Source: Paraphoma chrysanthemicola (Eukaryota; Ascomycota; Dothideomycetes; Pleosporales; Phaeosphaeriaceae). From it: a stretch of DNA of 64,000 bases. The DNA lies in assembly GCA_020744225.1 (NCBI GenBank), contig JAGMWG010000013.1, positions 124,001-188,000 on the forward strand, written 5' to 3'. The position numbers were made by a program, and so were the translations under genes. Positions 1 to 11,160 of this stretch are shown here, one piece after another. Position 1 is the stretch's first letter. Each line of letters opens with the position of its first letter. Under the pieces are notes generated by a model. That model made no database searches. It was not told the origin of the DNA and saw only the letters and a program-made list of their open reading frames with translations.

Positions 1-2
1 CG

Positions 3-632
3 ACAGCCAGCGCTGGCCGTCTGAAGCCTGAGAGTACTGAAATTCCTGTCAGCACGCTGCTGCCAAATCTCCATGCTATCCACCAGCTCACGCTTGCATA
101 CAAACTCGCTGTCGCAACACTACAGTACCATGCTACACCATGGCTTAAACCCGATTGGCGTCTTCAAGACGTCTCTTACTTCGATGATACTGCAAAAACA
201 GCTGTAGGTCAGCAACTACAGGGGCTTCATCTCAGTACTCAGTTCCCGGCCATAGTCTCCACGGCGTCAGTCTCGTCATCACTAGGGCCTCAGGAGCTCA
301 AGCGGTTACATGGGGTGAGGAACCTGCCTCTCGCCAAACTCGGAGTCGCGCTGCTGGAAATTTGTCACCAGCAGTCTATTGGGAGTCTGATCACGAGCAG
401 CACGCCGCATGATGTTATAAGTGCCAGGGAACTCCTCGACACTGAATCGACCAAACTACCACCGTTAGGCAATCGATACCTCTCGATGGCGCAGAAGTGC
501 ATTGACTGTGACTTTGCTTGCGGAAATGATTTGAGGGACGCGAGTCTGCAGTGCGCGGTCTACTCGGAGGTAGTGTGCGTGCTGGAAGAGATGATCATTG
601 GAATGAGAAAGACGTTGGGCATTATGATATGA
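3..632 (+). CDS. DUF7580-like protein, 3' part only
   Basis: An open frame runs from the window edge to a TGA at 630-632, giving about 209 residues with no start inside the window, so the gene is 5'-truncated by the window. The segment with a Leu/Ala-rich helix followed by 'HATPWLKPDW', then 'LGVALLEICHQQ' and the late 'RYLSMAQKCIDCDF', matches the C-terminal half of fungal DUF7580 proteins as I know them. That family has no biochemical function; members are often found near HET or prion-type signalling genes. The assignment is by motif recall, not by a search. Nothing looks broken in the visible part. Confidence 0.6.
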   Translation, partial: TASAGRLKPESTEIPVSTLLPNLHAIHQLTLAYKLAVATLQYHATPWLKPDWRLQDVSYFDDTAKTAVGQQLQGLHLSTQFPAIVSTASVSSSLGPQELKRLHGVRNLPLAKLGVALLEICHQQSIGSLITSSTPHDVISARELLDTESTKLPPLGNRYLSMAQKCIDCDFACGNDLRDASLQCAVYSEVVCVLEEMIIGMRKTLGIMI

Positions 633-885
633 AAGAAAGCGTAGCTCTAAAAGGATAGAAATGATGGGGTCAGTTGGTACTATATCCATGCTTTATAATT
701 GCAGAAAAGTTCAGACTAGATAGACTTGCCGCTTCGAAAAACCTTTACGACATCGTCATTATCGTCTAGGCTTGCCTGCAAAACGACGACGTGGATACAC
801 GCTAGGACAGGAACAAGTTGAGAGTCTGCCACAAAGTAGTGGCTCTGCACTAATACCTACAGCCACAGATAACATGACCGATCGT

Positions 886-2591
886 CTACAGCTCCATATT
901 CTTCTGTTTCTGAATCACGATTGGCTCACGATTCGATTGTCCGTTCGCCGATAGGACCTCATTCTGCACCGAAGCACTCTTCGTCGATCTCAGAGTCCGA
1001 CCCTTGGAGTCCACAGCCTCAGCAATAACATGCGCGACACTTTTACCCTGGACATGGAAACTCGTTTCGAAGCCACTGCGCTTCGTCTCGCCCAAGTAAT
1101 GCTTCCTGTTCCTTTTGCCAACTTCATAGAAGCGCCAGATTTTGGTCTCCGTATCACCATTCCAGGAGACGTAGATGGTGGTGCCCTTCGCGTTCTGCAG
1201 CGCGACTATGGCCGGTTCTTCGTTCGGTAGTCCTGTCCAGTTGTATCGGAAGCCGCGGTAGTTCTCAACGCCTAGTCCGAGGTAGCCAGAGTCGAAATAG
1301 GTATGGAACAGCACCGTGCCGTTGGCGTCATATTCTGTTAATGCACCCGAAGATCCCCAGTTGACGAGCGCGTTGCCGTTTGGTAAGAGCTGAGTTGAGC
1401 CTTGTGATTTGGAGCGCAGGTTGTCCGGTGGATAGAAACCTTGGACCAGCTCGGCGGTCCACGATGTTGTGTTGAGCTTGATGATCTTGCCGCTGCTGGT
1501 GGGCGCTGTGTGGAATTCATTGTCGCGACCGTCTTCGGACCCGTGAGCAGAGTTGTCATATAGTGAAATGATCTCGATGTCATGTCCATCATCTTTCGCT
1601 TTGAGTTCAGGATGAAAGCGCGCATGGTGCTGGAAGCAAAAGTTGACACCCTTACCGAGGGAGAAGGACGATTGCTTGCCATCCAACCGCCAAATGACGC
1701 TACCATCTGCGCCATTGATTTTATGTACTGAACAAGCATCGCGAGCGGAGAGAAGATAGTCGCCGGCTTCGTCCTTGTCAACGCTATTGACGTGGAAGTA
1801 GTCCCACGCATCTGAGGAGTTGTAGCCAGATCCAGCTTGGCCAGGGTTGATGGGTAAAATAGCTTCTACGAGAAGTTAGTGCTCACATTACTAGAACCTC
1901 AATACCCAACTTATCATACCATCAGGGCTGATGTGATCAAGACTTGCCCACTCGAACAGAAGCTCGCCAGACGTGATGTTTAGTTCTGTATTCATTAGTA
2001 TGGATTTCAGAGCTCACGGTACCTCGACATACCTTGAAAGATAGCATTGACAATCCACTGCTGCTCTTCACTTGCGCCCCAAGGCGTCAAGTCACGCGGC
2101 ACAGGCTGATACACTTGAATGACAGCTGTGTCATCACCCACAATATGAAACTCATGTTTATCAGTAAGTTTGTGGTTCCCGGCTCTTAGCTCACGAATCG
2201 TCTCGTAGTGCTGGTCAAGGATGGTAGTATGACCATGTCCGTGTCCATAGCCAGGATTATGATCCCCTTCAAAGCTGAACAGCACATCTTTTCCGTTCCA
2301 ATTTCCGGCTTGGAAGTTGGTCGACCAGATGGAATAGTACCCATAGCCGGACCAGATTAGATCACCGTTGTCCCGAAAGATGTACGGCGCAGCTTGGCGG
2401 GGACCATGCTGCTCGGTGGCTGTGTCAGGATAGCCTGCGAAAGGCGCAACGAATAGATAACCTTGCTCGACATTTGGAGCTGCTGCAATGGTGATGTTGA
2501 GTCGCGGGGGTGCTAAATCAGGACGCGATTTGAACTGCCAATCGGCAGCCGCGAGGTTGATTAGGACAGCAGCGGTGACTGAAAGCTTCAT
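886..2591 (-). CDS. Arylsulfotransferase (ASST) family secreted protein
   Basis: Three exons fit in phase: 2591-2033, 1985-1920 and 1865-886, coding 534 aa. Introns have GTATGT and GTATGA donors. I chose the ATG at 2591 because it opens a short hydrophobic signal peptide (MKLSVTAAVLINLAAA); a non-ATG extension upstream is unlikely. The order of motifs is that of fungal ASST_2-type proteins: an N-terminal beta region with 'APYIFRDNGDLIWSGYG', then 'LLFEWASLDHISP', 'WDYFHVNSVDKDEAGDYLLS' and 'GSVIWRLDG', then the 'FCFQHHARF' His-rich strand, consistent with a beta-propeller. Bacterial ASSTs move sulfate between phenols; fungal members are uncharacterised, so substrate is unknown. Several N-x-S/T sites agree with secretion. 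It is divergent from the MFS gene at 3155. Confidence 0.85.
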
Positions 2592-3154
2592 TGTAAGCAA
2601 GTCGGCTGCAGCTATCTGCACTCCGTGGTGCCATCTTCAATGCGGCAGGAATCAATCGCTTAAACAATGCCGCAACGATCAAGTCGCGATGGACGCGCAT
2701 ATTCGCGTGCTCGCTTTTGATGCGAAGTTCGGCAAAGTGTTGATGACGTCTGCCGTGGGGACTCTTGTCCCGCACCAACGTCGCCAACGGTTTTGAGCGT
2801 CAATTTACATCTAAATTGCGTGCTCGCCTACTTTTCTTCTTTCGACAAGCCAGAAAAGGTACGATTGGTATGTCACAATGTATCCCGCTGTTGAAGTGGG
2901 GCAACGGCGTTCCTGGTGCGCCATTCGACTGGAATTTCTGAGCACAGCGTCATCGTCCGACAACGGCATTGACACGATACCTTGATCTAAAGTATCTTGC
3001 TGTTTGGACGTCTGAAAATTGTGGAAGATTTAGTCTAGTGTTTTCAAGGGCTCTTTTGGCGAATTGAAAGGAAAGTAACGCTCCAATACTGGAGAGTTCC
3101 CAAAGCACCACAGCATAATTGCTTCAACATACGTGCAACAGGACCACTACCATC
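2592..3154. other. Divergent intergenic region
   Basis: This 563-nt gap separates the start of the arylsulfotransferase gene (-) from the start of the MFS gene (+), so it should hold both promoters. Short open frames on both strands show no recognisable protein. I see no clear TATA box or repeat. Confidence 0.5.
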
Positions 3155-5239
3155 ATGACTATCTCCAATACCGATCAAGACCCCGAAAGCATCGATTCTG
3201 TCCCAAATGAGCATGACAACTCAAATGACACGGAGTCTACTCCCCTCCTCAAGCCCCCGTCCGCCGAAAACTGGTCGCCCCCACAGCACTTCTACCTCAT
3301 CGAACTCGCCATCTTCGCAAACGTCTTTCTTTACGGCTTCGATGGAACCATCACTGCGGCCACCTATGCCGTCATCAGCAGCGACTTTGATGCTGCGAAC
3401 ACAGCTTCGTGGTTGACGACTTCGTACCTCGTGACCAGTACCGCTTTTCAACCCTTGTATGGCCGATTCTCAGACATTTTTGGCCGCAGGATATGTTTCT
3501 TCGTGTCTACGATTACCTTTGCTGTTGGGTGTCTTGGATGTGGGTTGGCGAGGAACATTGTGTTGTTGAACATCATGCGTGCGGTGACGGGATTGGGCGG
3601 TGGAGGACTGATGACGATGGGTACGTGTCTTTCAGCATCGCTTCTTGTGCGCCTCAAAAGGGTAGCATGGACGTGAATGATGGACAGGAGCAAACACTGA
3701 TTACAATGCAGCGACGATTGTCAACTCCGACATGATCCCGTTCAAGAAGCGCGGCATGTACCAAGCCCTCCAAAACTCCATGTTCGGCTTCGGCGCCATC
3801 TGCGGCGCATCATTTGGTGGATCGATCGCAGACAGCATTGGATGGTAAGACTAGCTGCCCCCATACCTCTTCGTCCTACCCGTTCTGCCCACTCTCAGAC
3901 TCCATTCTATACTGACTTGTCCTGCTCAACAGGCGATGGTGTTTCCTCCTCCAAGTACCCATCTCCGTACTCGCTCTTGTCGTCGGCTACCTAGTCATCC
4001 ACAACCCCATGGAACTACATCCAGGTAAGCAAAAAGCCCCGAGATATCCTCGCTCCCGCAAATCCATGCCGATTCCCTCATTCCCGATCAATCACCTTAC
4101 TGACCCAACGTAGTACGTACAGTCTCTACTTTAATCCGCGAACCAAGCACCAAACAAGCAAACAAATCAGCCGTACCGCACCAACACCCCATCCCTCCTT
4201 TAAGCATTCAACTGACTCCAAACCCCAGTCCTGGTCAACAACCCGTTCCAAAATCGACATAACCGGCTCCCTCCTCCTCGTAACCGCCCTCTCAATCCAA
4301 CTCATCGGCCTCAGTCTCGGCGGCAACGAACTTCCCTGGTCCTCGCCATGGGTAATATCCTCCCTGATCCTCAGCATCCTCCTCCTCATCACATTCCTCT
4401 ACATTGAAAAAACCACCCCCGCAATCCCCATCATCCCGCTATCCCAACTCACAGGCCGCAACCCCGTCGCCGTACAAATCGCGAATATATGCGCGGGAAC
4501 AGCAGCGTATGCGTATTTATTCACGCTGCCGTTGTTTTTCCAAGTCGTGTTACTCGACTCCCCAACACGCGCTGGCGCACGCTTAGCAATTCCTAGTCTC
4601 GCGACGCCCATCGGCGGCGTGATTGCGGGCGTAGTAATGTCGCGCTGGGGTAAACTACTCACACTTGTGCGTGTGGGCGCGGTGCTAATGACAGCGGGGA
4701 ACGGGTTAGTTACGAGTCTAGGGTTCTGGTATGCGGAGTGGAAATATCTTGTTTTTATATTCCCTGCGAATTTGGGGCAGGGGATTATATATCCGGCGAT
4801 TTTATTTACGACGTTGGCGAGTTTTGGACATGCTGGTGAGTACCCTCCGTCCCCGGTTGGGCATGACTTGGGCAAAGGAATATGTTGGTGAACTGACAAT
4901 GGGGTGCTAGATCACGCAGTATCAGCATCAACAACCTACCTCCTCCGCTCCCTCGGCTCCGTCTACGGCGTCGCCATCTCCGCCTCCATCCTCCAAAACT
5001 CGCTAACCACCAACTTACCCCTCGCCCTCGCCGGAGTCCCGCACCAAGACGAGATAATAAACAGCATCCGGCACTCCGTCACCGCACTGCGCGACCTGCC
5101 GCCAGACATCCAGCTCAAAGCGCGGCTGGTGTATTACGATGGGCTGCGGTGGGCGTTTGGCGCATCGACGGGGATCGCGGGGTTGGCGGTTGTGGCGAGT
5201 TTGTTTGCGTATAATGCTGGGTTTCGGAATACACACTAA
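3155..5239 (+). CDS. MFS transporter, DHA2 / vacuolar basic amino acid (VBA)-like
   Basis: The proposed exons are 3155-3620, 3712-3844, 3933-4024, 4114-4172, 4229-4835 and 4911-5239 (561 aa). The start is the first ATG in frame. After a soluble N-terminus with an acidic 'TPLLKP' tract come the DHA2 landmarks: 'YGRFSDIFGRR' between helices 2 and 3, 'RAVTGLGGGG', 'SDMIPFKKRGMYQALQN' and 'DSIGWRWCFLLQVP'. About 14 membrane helices are expected. The 'IVNSDMIPFKKRG' and 'SLGGNELPW' stretches resemble yeast Vba-type vacuolar importers of basic amino acids more than drug exporters, but substrate cannot be read from sequence. The 59-nt fourth exon is the weakest part: it is needed to keep the frame and uses an unusual GTACCG donor. 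Confidence 0.85.
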
Positions 5240-5826
5240 ATCCCATCACAACAAGCGACAAGAATTTTCAAAAGCAGTTAGTAGTAGACTGAAGTGTAGT
5301 TTGTTCATATTGCCCGTATTTCCCGTTTCCCGTTTGCCATATATTCCCATATCCCTGAGTCCTACAAGAAAAACAATTCTAACGCTATATGGTATCCAAA
5401 GAAGTTCAGATACCAGCCCAGAGAGTTTCCTGACCGTAGTCGTATGAGATTCGTTATATGCCTTATTCAATCTCTCGCCCTCTTCATATACATCTCCGCC
5501 ATCATCATGTATTCCAAACGCTTATATATCCATGTACGCTTCGACGAGTATCGCCAGGATATCTTTCTTGGCTACAGCGCCATCCATCTACACGTTATGT
5601 CTCCAGGGACTTTATTCTGGGGAAAACCAGGCAATAGGGGGAATCATGCTGAAACACCAAAGCCAAATGTGACTGATAAATAATCAAAATGATGAGAGAT
5701 GAGAAACTCCTCGCTATGCATGCAGGTCATGTCGATATGCGCGCATCTCGAAGCAAAAGAAAAAATGACAGATTGTAACAACATGTGGGGTATCGTCGAA
5801 TGCATATGGCGCCGTGACAGCGCCGT
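5240..5826. other. Convergent intergenic region
   Basis: This 587-nt gap lies between the 3' ends of the MFS gene (+) and the 1761-aa gene (-). It holds only short unconvincing open frames and presumably both 3' untranslated regions. Confidence 0.5.
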
Positions 5827-8800
5827 TTATGACCGGGTGGGGATGTTCTCCAACTCGCTGCGCTGCCGCAGGTACTTGGCAGCAAGGTGGTCACCACCCT
5901 TCATGGACTGTTCCATCCAGTGCTGCGCGACACACATGGTCATGGGGTCGCTGCGAGCAGGGTCTTGAGAGGCCTTCCTCTCGCGGTTGAGAAGTTCCGT
6001 CTTGAAGACCTCGCTGGGTTTTGTGAGTGGAAGAACAGTGCGATGAACTAGCTCTGGAGAAGTTAGGTAGAAGATGGCGAGTTCGCGCTCCGCTACTGCG
6101 TCGCCTTCCTTGGCGGTAATGAGAAGCATGCGCGCCGCATCTTCCATCGTGTACCGTGACATCGGCTCTTCGCTAACCGCTGGTACGCTTGGAGTGAGGC
6201 CAGCCTTTTCGATCGAGCCGCTGGCACTTTGCTTAACGACTGCATCACGCTTCGAGTTCTGTGTAATGACCTCGTCGACGAGCTCGACCATGATGCGACA
6301 TACGTCTTGCTTGAGACCGAGAGCAGCAAGACCGACATCCCAGAAGGCCTTGCCGCGTGCGGTCTTGTCGAGCATCTGTGCGGGCACGAAAGACGCAATG
6401 TACTGCAAGTCCCTGAAGAGCGTCTTTGGGCGAATGTTGGCATCGCGCAAAAGACCCTGGATGACCTCAACGATCATGTCTGTGCTGGGCGGACCCACAG
6501 GTGAGCGAGCACCGGTGCGTGGTAAAGGTGAAGCATTGCTCGCTCGATCCTGGTTCATGGTGTGTGAACGGCGCTCCTCGCAATTGGCAATCGCTTGCTC
6601 AAGATTCTGTGCACGGTTCGTGTGCGTAGCAGGCTCACGTGAGCTAAGTTCAGGCACGGCACCAAGCGTGGGTGATTGAGGAACAGGTGGGAGCGTCTCA
6701 CGGTGCTTGTTGTACGACTTCCCAGTTCGGGACGAGAGTGAAGCGATAATTAGAAGCTCCAACTCGTACAGAGCATGCAGCTTCGAATACGGGTTGGGGT
6801 GCGTTTCGAACTTGCTGAGCAGACGTCGGAATGCGACATTGTAGGGGAACTCTAGCAAGCCAGCCTTCTTGGCAGCGGACGTGCCAGCTGATCGGGACGT
6901 AGCATCGCTTGATGTTGAGGAATGCTCCCCAGCGGAGTGGTGAACGTCGGACGCCGCAGCATGTTGGTAGGTCGCAACCGGCGGGGCAGCTTGGCTGCGC
7001 TCCGCACGGCCAAGTGCCTCCAGCGGAACATTTCGCTGATCTGGAGTTGCTTGTTTGCGCAGGCTCTTCATGCTCTTCTTCTTCGCCAACATCTTCTTGC
7101 GCTTACGCTCTTCCTCGTCCCTCCTCTGAATGCAGTCTTCAAGGAGATCACCACCGAACCAAGAATCGGTTTCGCTTCCACTTGCAAAGACCATTGTGCC
7201 AAGGTCACTGAGAAGCAGGCCAGTGAGTGTCTGCTTCAAGTCGAGCATGAAGCGTTTCTTATCCTCGTTTACACTCGCGGATTGCTTGAGCATGACGGTG
7301 CCCTTGGAAGAGGATGCTGTGCGTGGGCGAATACTGGTAGCGCTGGAGGGTGACTGTGCTTGGGTCTGGAACGGTGACCAGAAGGTTGCCACTGAGTCGA
7401 TCGACAAAACTGGCGAAGAACCACCAAAGTAGTCATGGGAATCCATCGGACTTCTTGCCCATGGGCTCTGATCGAAGCTATACTGTGAGTCGTTACGGTT
7501 GGCGACAGATCTGAGGCTGCTGTGGCTAGGGCGTTGCGCGAAATCGAGGTTGCGCGATCCAGGGCGTCCATGCGTCTCATACTCCTCGTCACCAGCAATC
7601 GACAGAGTACCTACGCCAGTGAGAAACAGATCGCCCTTCTGCCGTCCGCTTTCGAGGATTTGTTGATCCCTCTTGTAGAGGTCGCTGGCCCACAATACAG
7701 GCGTCTCAATGAGGTTGTCACCAACAATCTTATTGACGCACTTGTCGACCTCGAGGCAGAAGCGGTGTATCCTCTCTTCGCCTTTGCAGAAGTTCTCAAC
7801 GCTGTATTGCGTGAGCCACTTGAGAGTGATGTCAGATTGCTCGTCGGACAACTTGTTTGGTCCACCAAAGTCCTGGGATGCCGACATAACATCGACCAGC
7901 ACCGCCTCGCCTTTCATGAGGAAATTGTTGTTGGAGGACTTGGAGTAGTTTCGTGCCCTGTGGCCCTGGATTGGCTTTCCATCAAGCGTTCGTGTTGGCT
8001 GGCCCATGATTTTCAGGGCAAGAGCAACATTGCGAGCTTGCTCATACTCGGCTGAGCCTCGCACATCGCTAATGTACCACATCTTGTCGCGGAGCTGCTT
8101 GAAGCCAAGCATCATCTCATCGATCATCGCATCTGATCTCTCCTGCGATTGCTTGAGCCAAACGAACCAGGCTTCGAATTCTTCAATAGCGTTCGCTGCT
8201 TTTCCGAGGGAATCTCGAGGTCCGCGCGAAAAGTAGTTCAATAGAGCAGCATACCCATTCCTCACCAGCGTAGGTGATGTCAATCTCCGGAGACTCTGGA
8301 GTGTCTTGTAGTACAAATGAGCATTGACAAAGTCGGACCGGGCCTGACATTGGTACATTGCCGTTTCGAGCATAGTCACAAGGACAGAGCTGTTCTCTTG
8401 CTTTTCGCCGATTTGCGGGTTGCTGTTGCTCCTCGGATACTGGGGTGAGCGGTGTCGGGCAGGAACGTTCCTCTGGCTTGCGATCAGATTGGACAGCTGG
8501 CTCTGACTTTGATTCTGACTTTGGCTCTGGCCTTGGTTGTAGGGATTGCGAGATCCAAGATTGTCGCTTGCGTTCCGAACGACACCCCTACCGCGGCCTC
8601 CCTTTCGGGTAGTCATGCGGTTACTGAAGTTTTTGGATTCGCTGTCTGGTGCGAGCTCCTTGGGAATTTCGTATTCTTCGACTAGCTTGGCGATAGCCTC
8701 TTTCAGCTGATGGTAGTCGTTCTCAAGATCGATGCGATCGTTTGCACCTTCGTCGTCACTGCTGTCGCTATCAGGTGAGTCTTCGTCATGCTCGTCCTCG

Positions 8801-11160
8801 TCATCAGAATCCTTGCGCATGCGTGATTTCAAGTGCTTTCCATCAGCAGAGATATAAAGTACCGCCCATCGCTCTGCGCAAGGATGGCACGTGCCCGAAG
8901 TCGCCTCGAAACCAAGAATCCGAGTCATCTCAGAGCAGGCCGTTCTCAGGCGTCGGCCGTAAAGCTCAGTCGGTGCGATCTTTGGCTCGACCGGGCGCTC
9001 TTCTAAACCAAGGGTGCTGGTGCTATCCAATAAAGGCTCCCTGGAGGTCTGGTCACTTGTCATCGAAGAGGCGCTTGCACTCAATATCGAGCTTGCGTCT
9101 GTTACGGAAGCGGCTGCATTACGGAATGGTACGGAGATGCCGGACATGGAAGAAGCAGAGGATGCCAGGCCAGTGCGACGCTGCGCTTGTTGGTCGATAT
9201 GGCTAGACGATGGACGGCGCTCGGGAAAGAGCGTGTTAACCATGGTGATGATGTCGGATGGAGCAAGGACGATAAAAGGCTGGACTTCAACAGTCTCCCG
9301 AGGGGAGGTGATTGCTTTTGCTGGCAGCAGAATCGGCTTCGCTGGTGTTTTAGTATGCTTGAAACGAGCCAGAATGCTTTCGATATGCACCCGAATTTCG
9401 GGAAGCACGGGAACCTGCTGTCGCCTATCACCAATGTCAGCTGTGTGGAAAAGCATGAAACCAAAGGAAAGCTCGTACCAATTGTAGGTCATGTCCAAAA
9501 CCAGCTTCTGGGCACGGATCGCGATTTCCTTGAGAATCTTCTGGCGGGCATGTTCGCTAATATGATGACCTATCATAATACCGTGAGTCTAGCTAGAGTC
9601 AGCATACTGAGCGGCCCATCAGATGGGCAAACTTGCCTCTGGATGTATGATGGCGTTCAGCAAGAACGTAGAAAAGAGCCAGCGCGAGACAAAGAAATTC
9701 TGTGAAGCCTTGCGGAGATTCTTCTCCTCGTCCAGCTTGCGCAGAATAGCGTTACCAATCTCCAGGACGCCCTCGGGAATACCTCCGGCTGATGGCTCAT
9801 CGTCCACAACCTCAAAGAGGCGCTTGACGACCTTGTCAAAGTACTCGTCCGCGGCAATGGTGTCCTTGGTGCTCCGTGGCACTGGCTGTGTTCCAAGCCG
9901 TGCGGGCTGCTCCTCGGCTTTCTCCAAGAGAAATTGGCCGTCTTGCAGGGCTTGCATGAGATAGAGCTCCAGATTGGCTTTTCCTGGCCATTCGCGCATA
10001 CCAGCCCACACGTCCAGGACGGTCATGATGAATTTCTCGGAGCCGGGTTTGATGTCCTTGATGAGCTTGGCGCAGGTAGTAGCCCACACATCGGTGCGGC
10101 GGAGGTCCTCGGCAGAATCTGGGCCTGAAGAGTTGGCGAAGATGGTGTAGACGAGGGCTGCGAGCGGGTCGTGTCGCTGGAACGAAAGGAGACGCTCCAC
10201 GGGGTTGGAGCCCTGCTGGTTGGCTTTGTGGGCACCAATATTCTTACCGCGGGCCTGCATGGCCATGACGGAATCGATGGGATCCAAGGCTTGACGAAAC
10301 GACGACAGAGAAGCGAGTTCTTGCTGAGAAAGGCTGGAAATGCGAGCAGCAAGGAAATCAGGATTGGTGCGGATTTCAGAAATAAAGTCTAGGAGATCGT
10401 CCAAAATCTTGGACGGCACATCGTTGAGGAAAGTAGACGCAGAGAGAGACTTTTCGCTCCTCATGCTTTTAGACTTGCCAAACTCCAAATCGGGCTCGAG
10501 CAATGCATATTGCCGTGTCGCGTCGCACGAGTTGCGGACATCGTTGAGGCCATTATAGAGTGCCGCAAAGCCCTTCTTGTCGTCGGACCTGAAGTTGTCC
10601 ACGAGCGTGCGGTAGGCCAGCTCCCCGCAATGTACCAGACGTGCGGAGAGGGCGCTCGAGACCAGCCATCGATGGAGGCGCACGCGCGAATGGGCCTTGC
10701 GCTGCTCCTGGTAGCCTTGCAGACGGATCAGGTGAGCGAGTTCGGCGAGGGAAGTGGCCGACGTGGGGATGGCGGCAGTGGGCAGGTACGCGTCGGTGTA
10801 GGAAGAGAGGTCTGCGGGCAGCAGGCGCGGCAGACGGCCGGCCGGCGCAGACATGGAGGAGGGCATCTGAGGCCGCTGGGTGGTGGACGGCAGGCGGTCA
10901 TTACTGATGATGCTGCCATTGACATCGTGCAGTCCGCCAGGTCGACTTCCCATGGTAGTTGACGGCTGCTGGGTTGCGGAGCGAGCGTGCGGTGAAGGCG
11001 ACCTGGGCGGCGTAGAGGGCAGCGGCGGAGCCTCCACGGGAGGGTCCTCGACGACAGTTGTACTGTGCGAGGGCGTGTGGCTCCGGGACGAGACGTGCGT
11101 AACGGTAGGCGACACGGCTGCGAGTAAGTCAGTGCCAGCACATCGTACAGAGGAGCGCAT
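5827..11160 (-). CDS. Large conserved fungal protein with RasGAP-like segment and Sel1-like C-terminus
   Basis: Two exons (11160-9637 and 9588-5827) code 1761 aa. The 48-nt intron has a GC donor in a perfect GCAAGT context and is required to join the frames. The first 110 residues are Ser/Thr/Pro-rich and disordered. A long helical region follows and ends near residues 485-540 with 'FFVSRWLFSTFLLNAIIHPE' and then 'GIMIGHHISEHARQKILKEI'. Its spacing and residues resemble the end of a RasGAP domain (LRFxxPAIxxPE...R.L..IAK), though I see no arginine finger. The middle is low-complexity, with a Gln/Ser repeat around 8480-8550 and an acidic tract around 8740-8810. The last ~110 residues have paired helices like Sel1 repeats ('MLLITAKEGDAVAERELA', 'GGDHLAAKYL'). 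Function unknown; a small-GTPase link is inference. Confidence 0.8.
9589..9636 (-). other. GC-AG intron, 48 nt
   Basis: On the minus strand the donor reads GAG|GCAAGT and the acceptor CTAG|ACTCAC, with a GCTGAC branch-like motif 11 nt before the acceptor. The joined reading is in phase (PE|THGIMIGHH). No GT donor in the area restores the frame to the same acceptor. Confidence 0.75.

Noticed and set aside
6074..6679. A 201-codon plus-strand open frame
   Set aside because: Antisense shadow of the 1761-aa protein; low-complexity Ser/Arg translation without domains.
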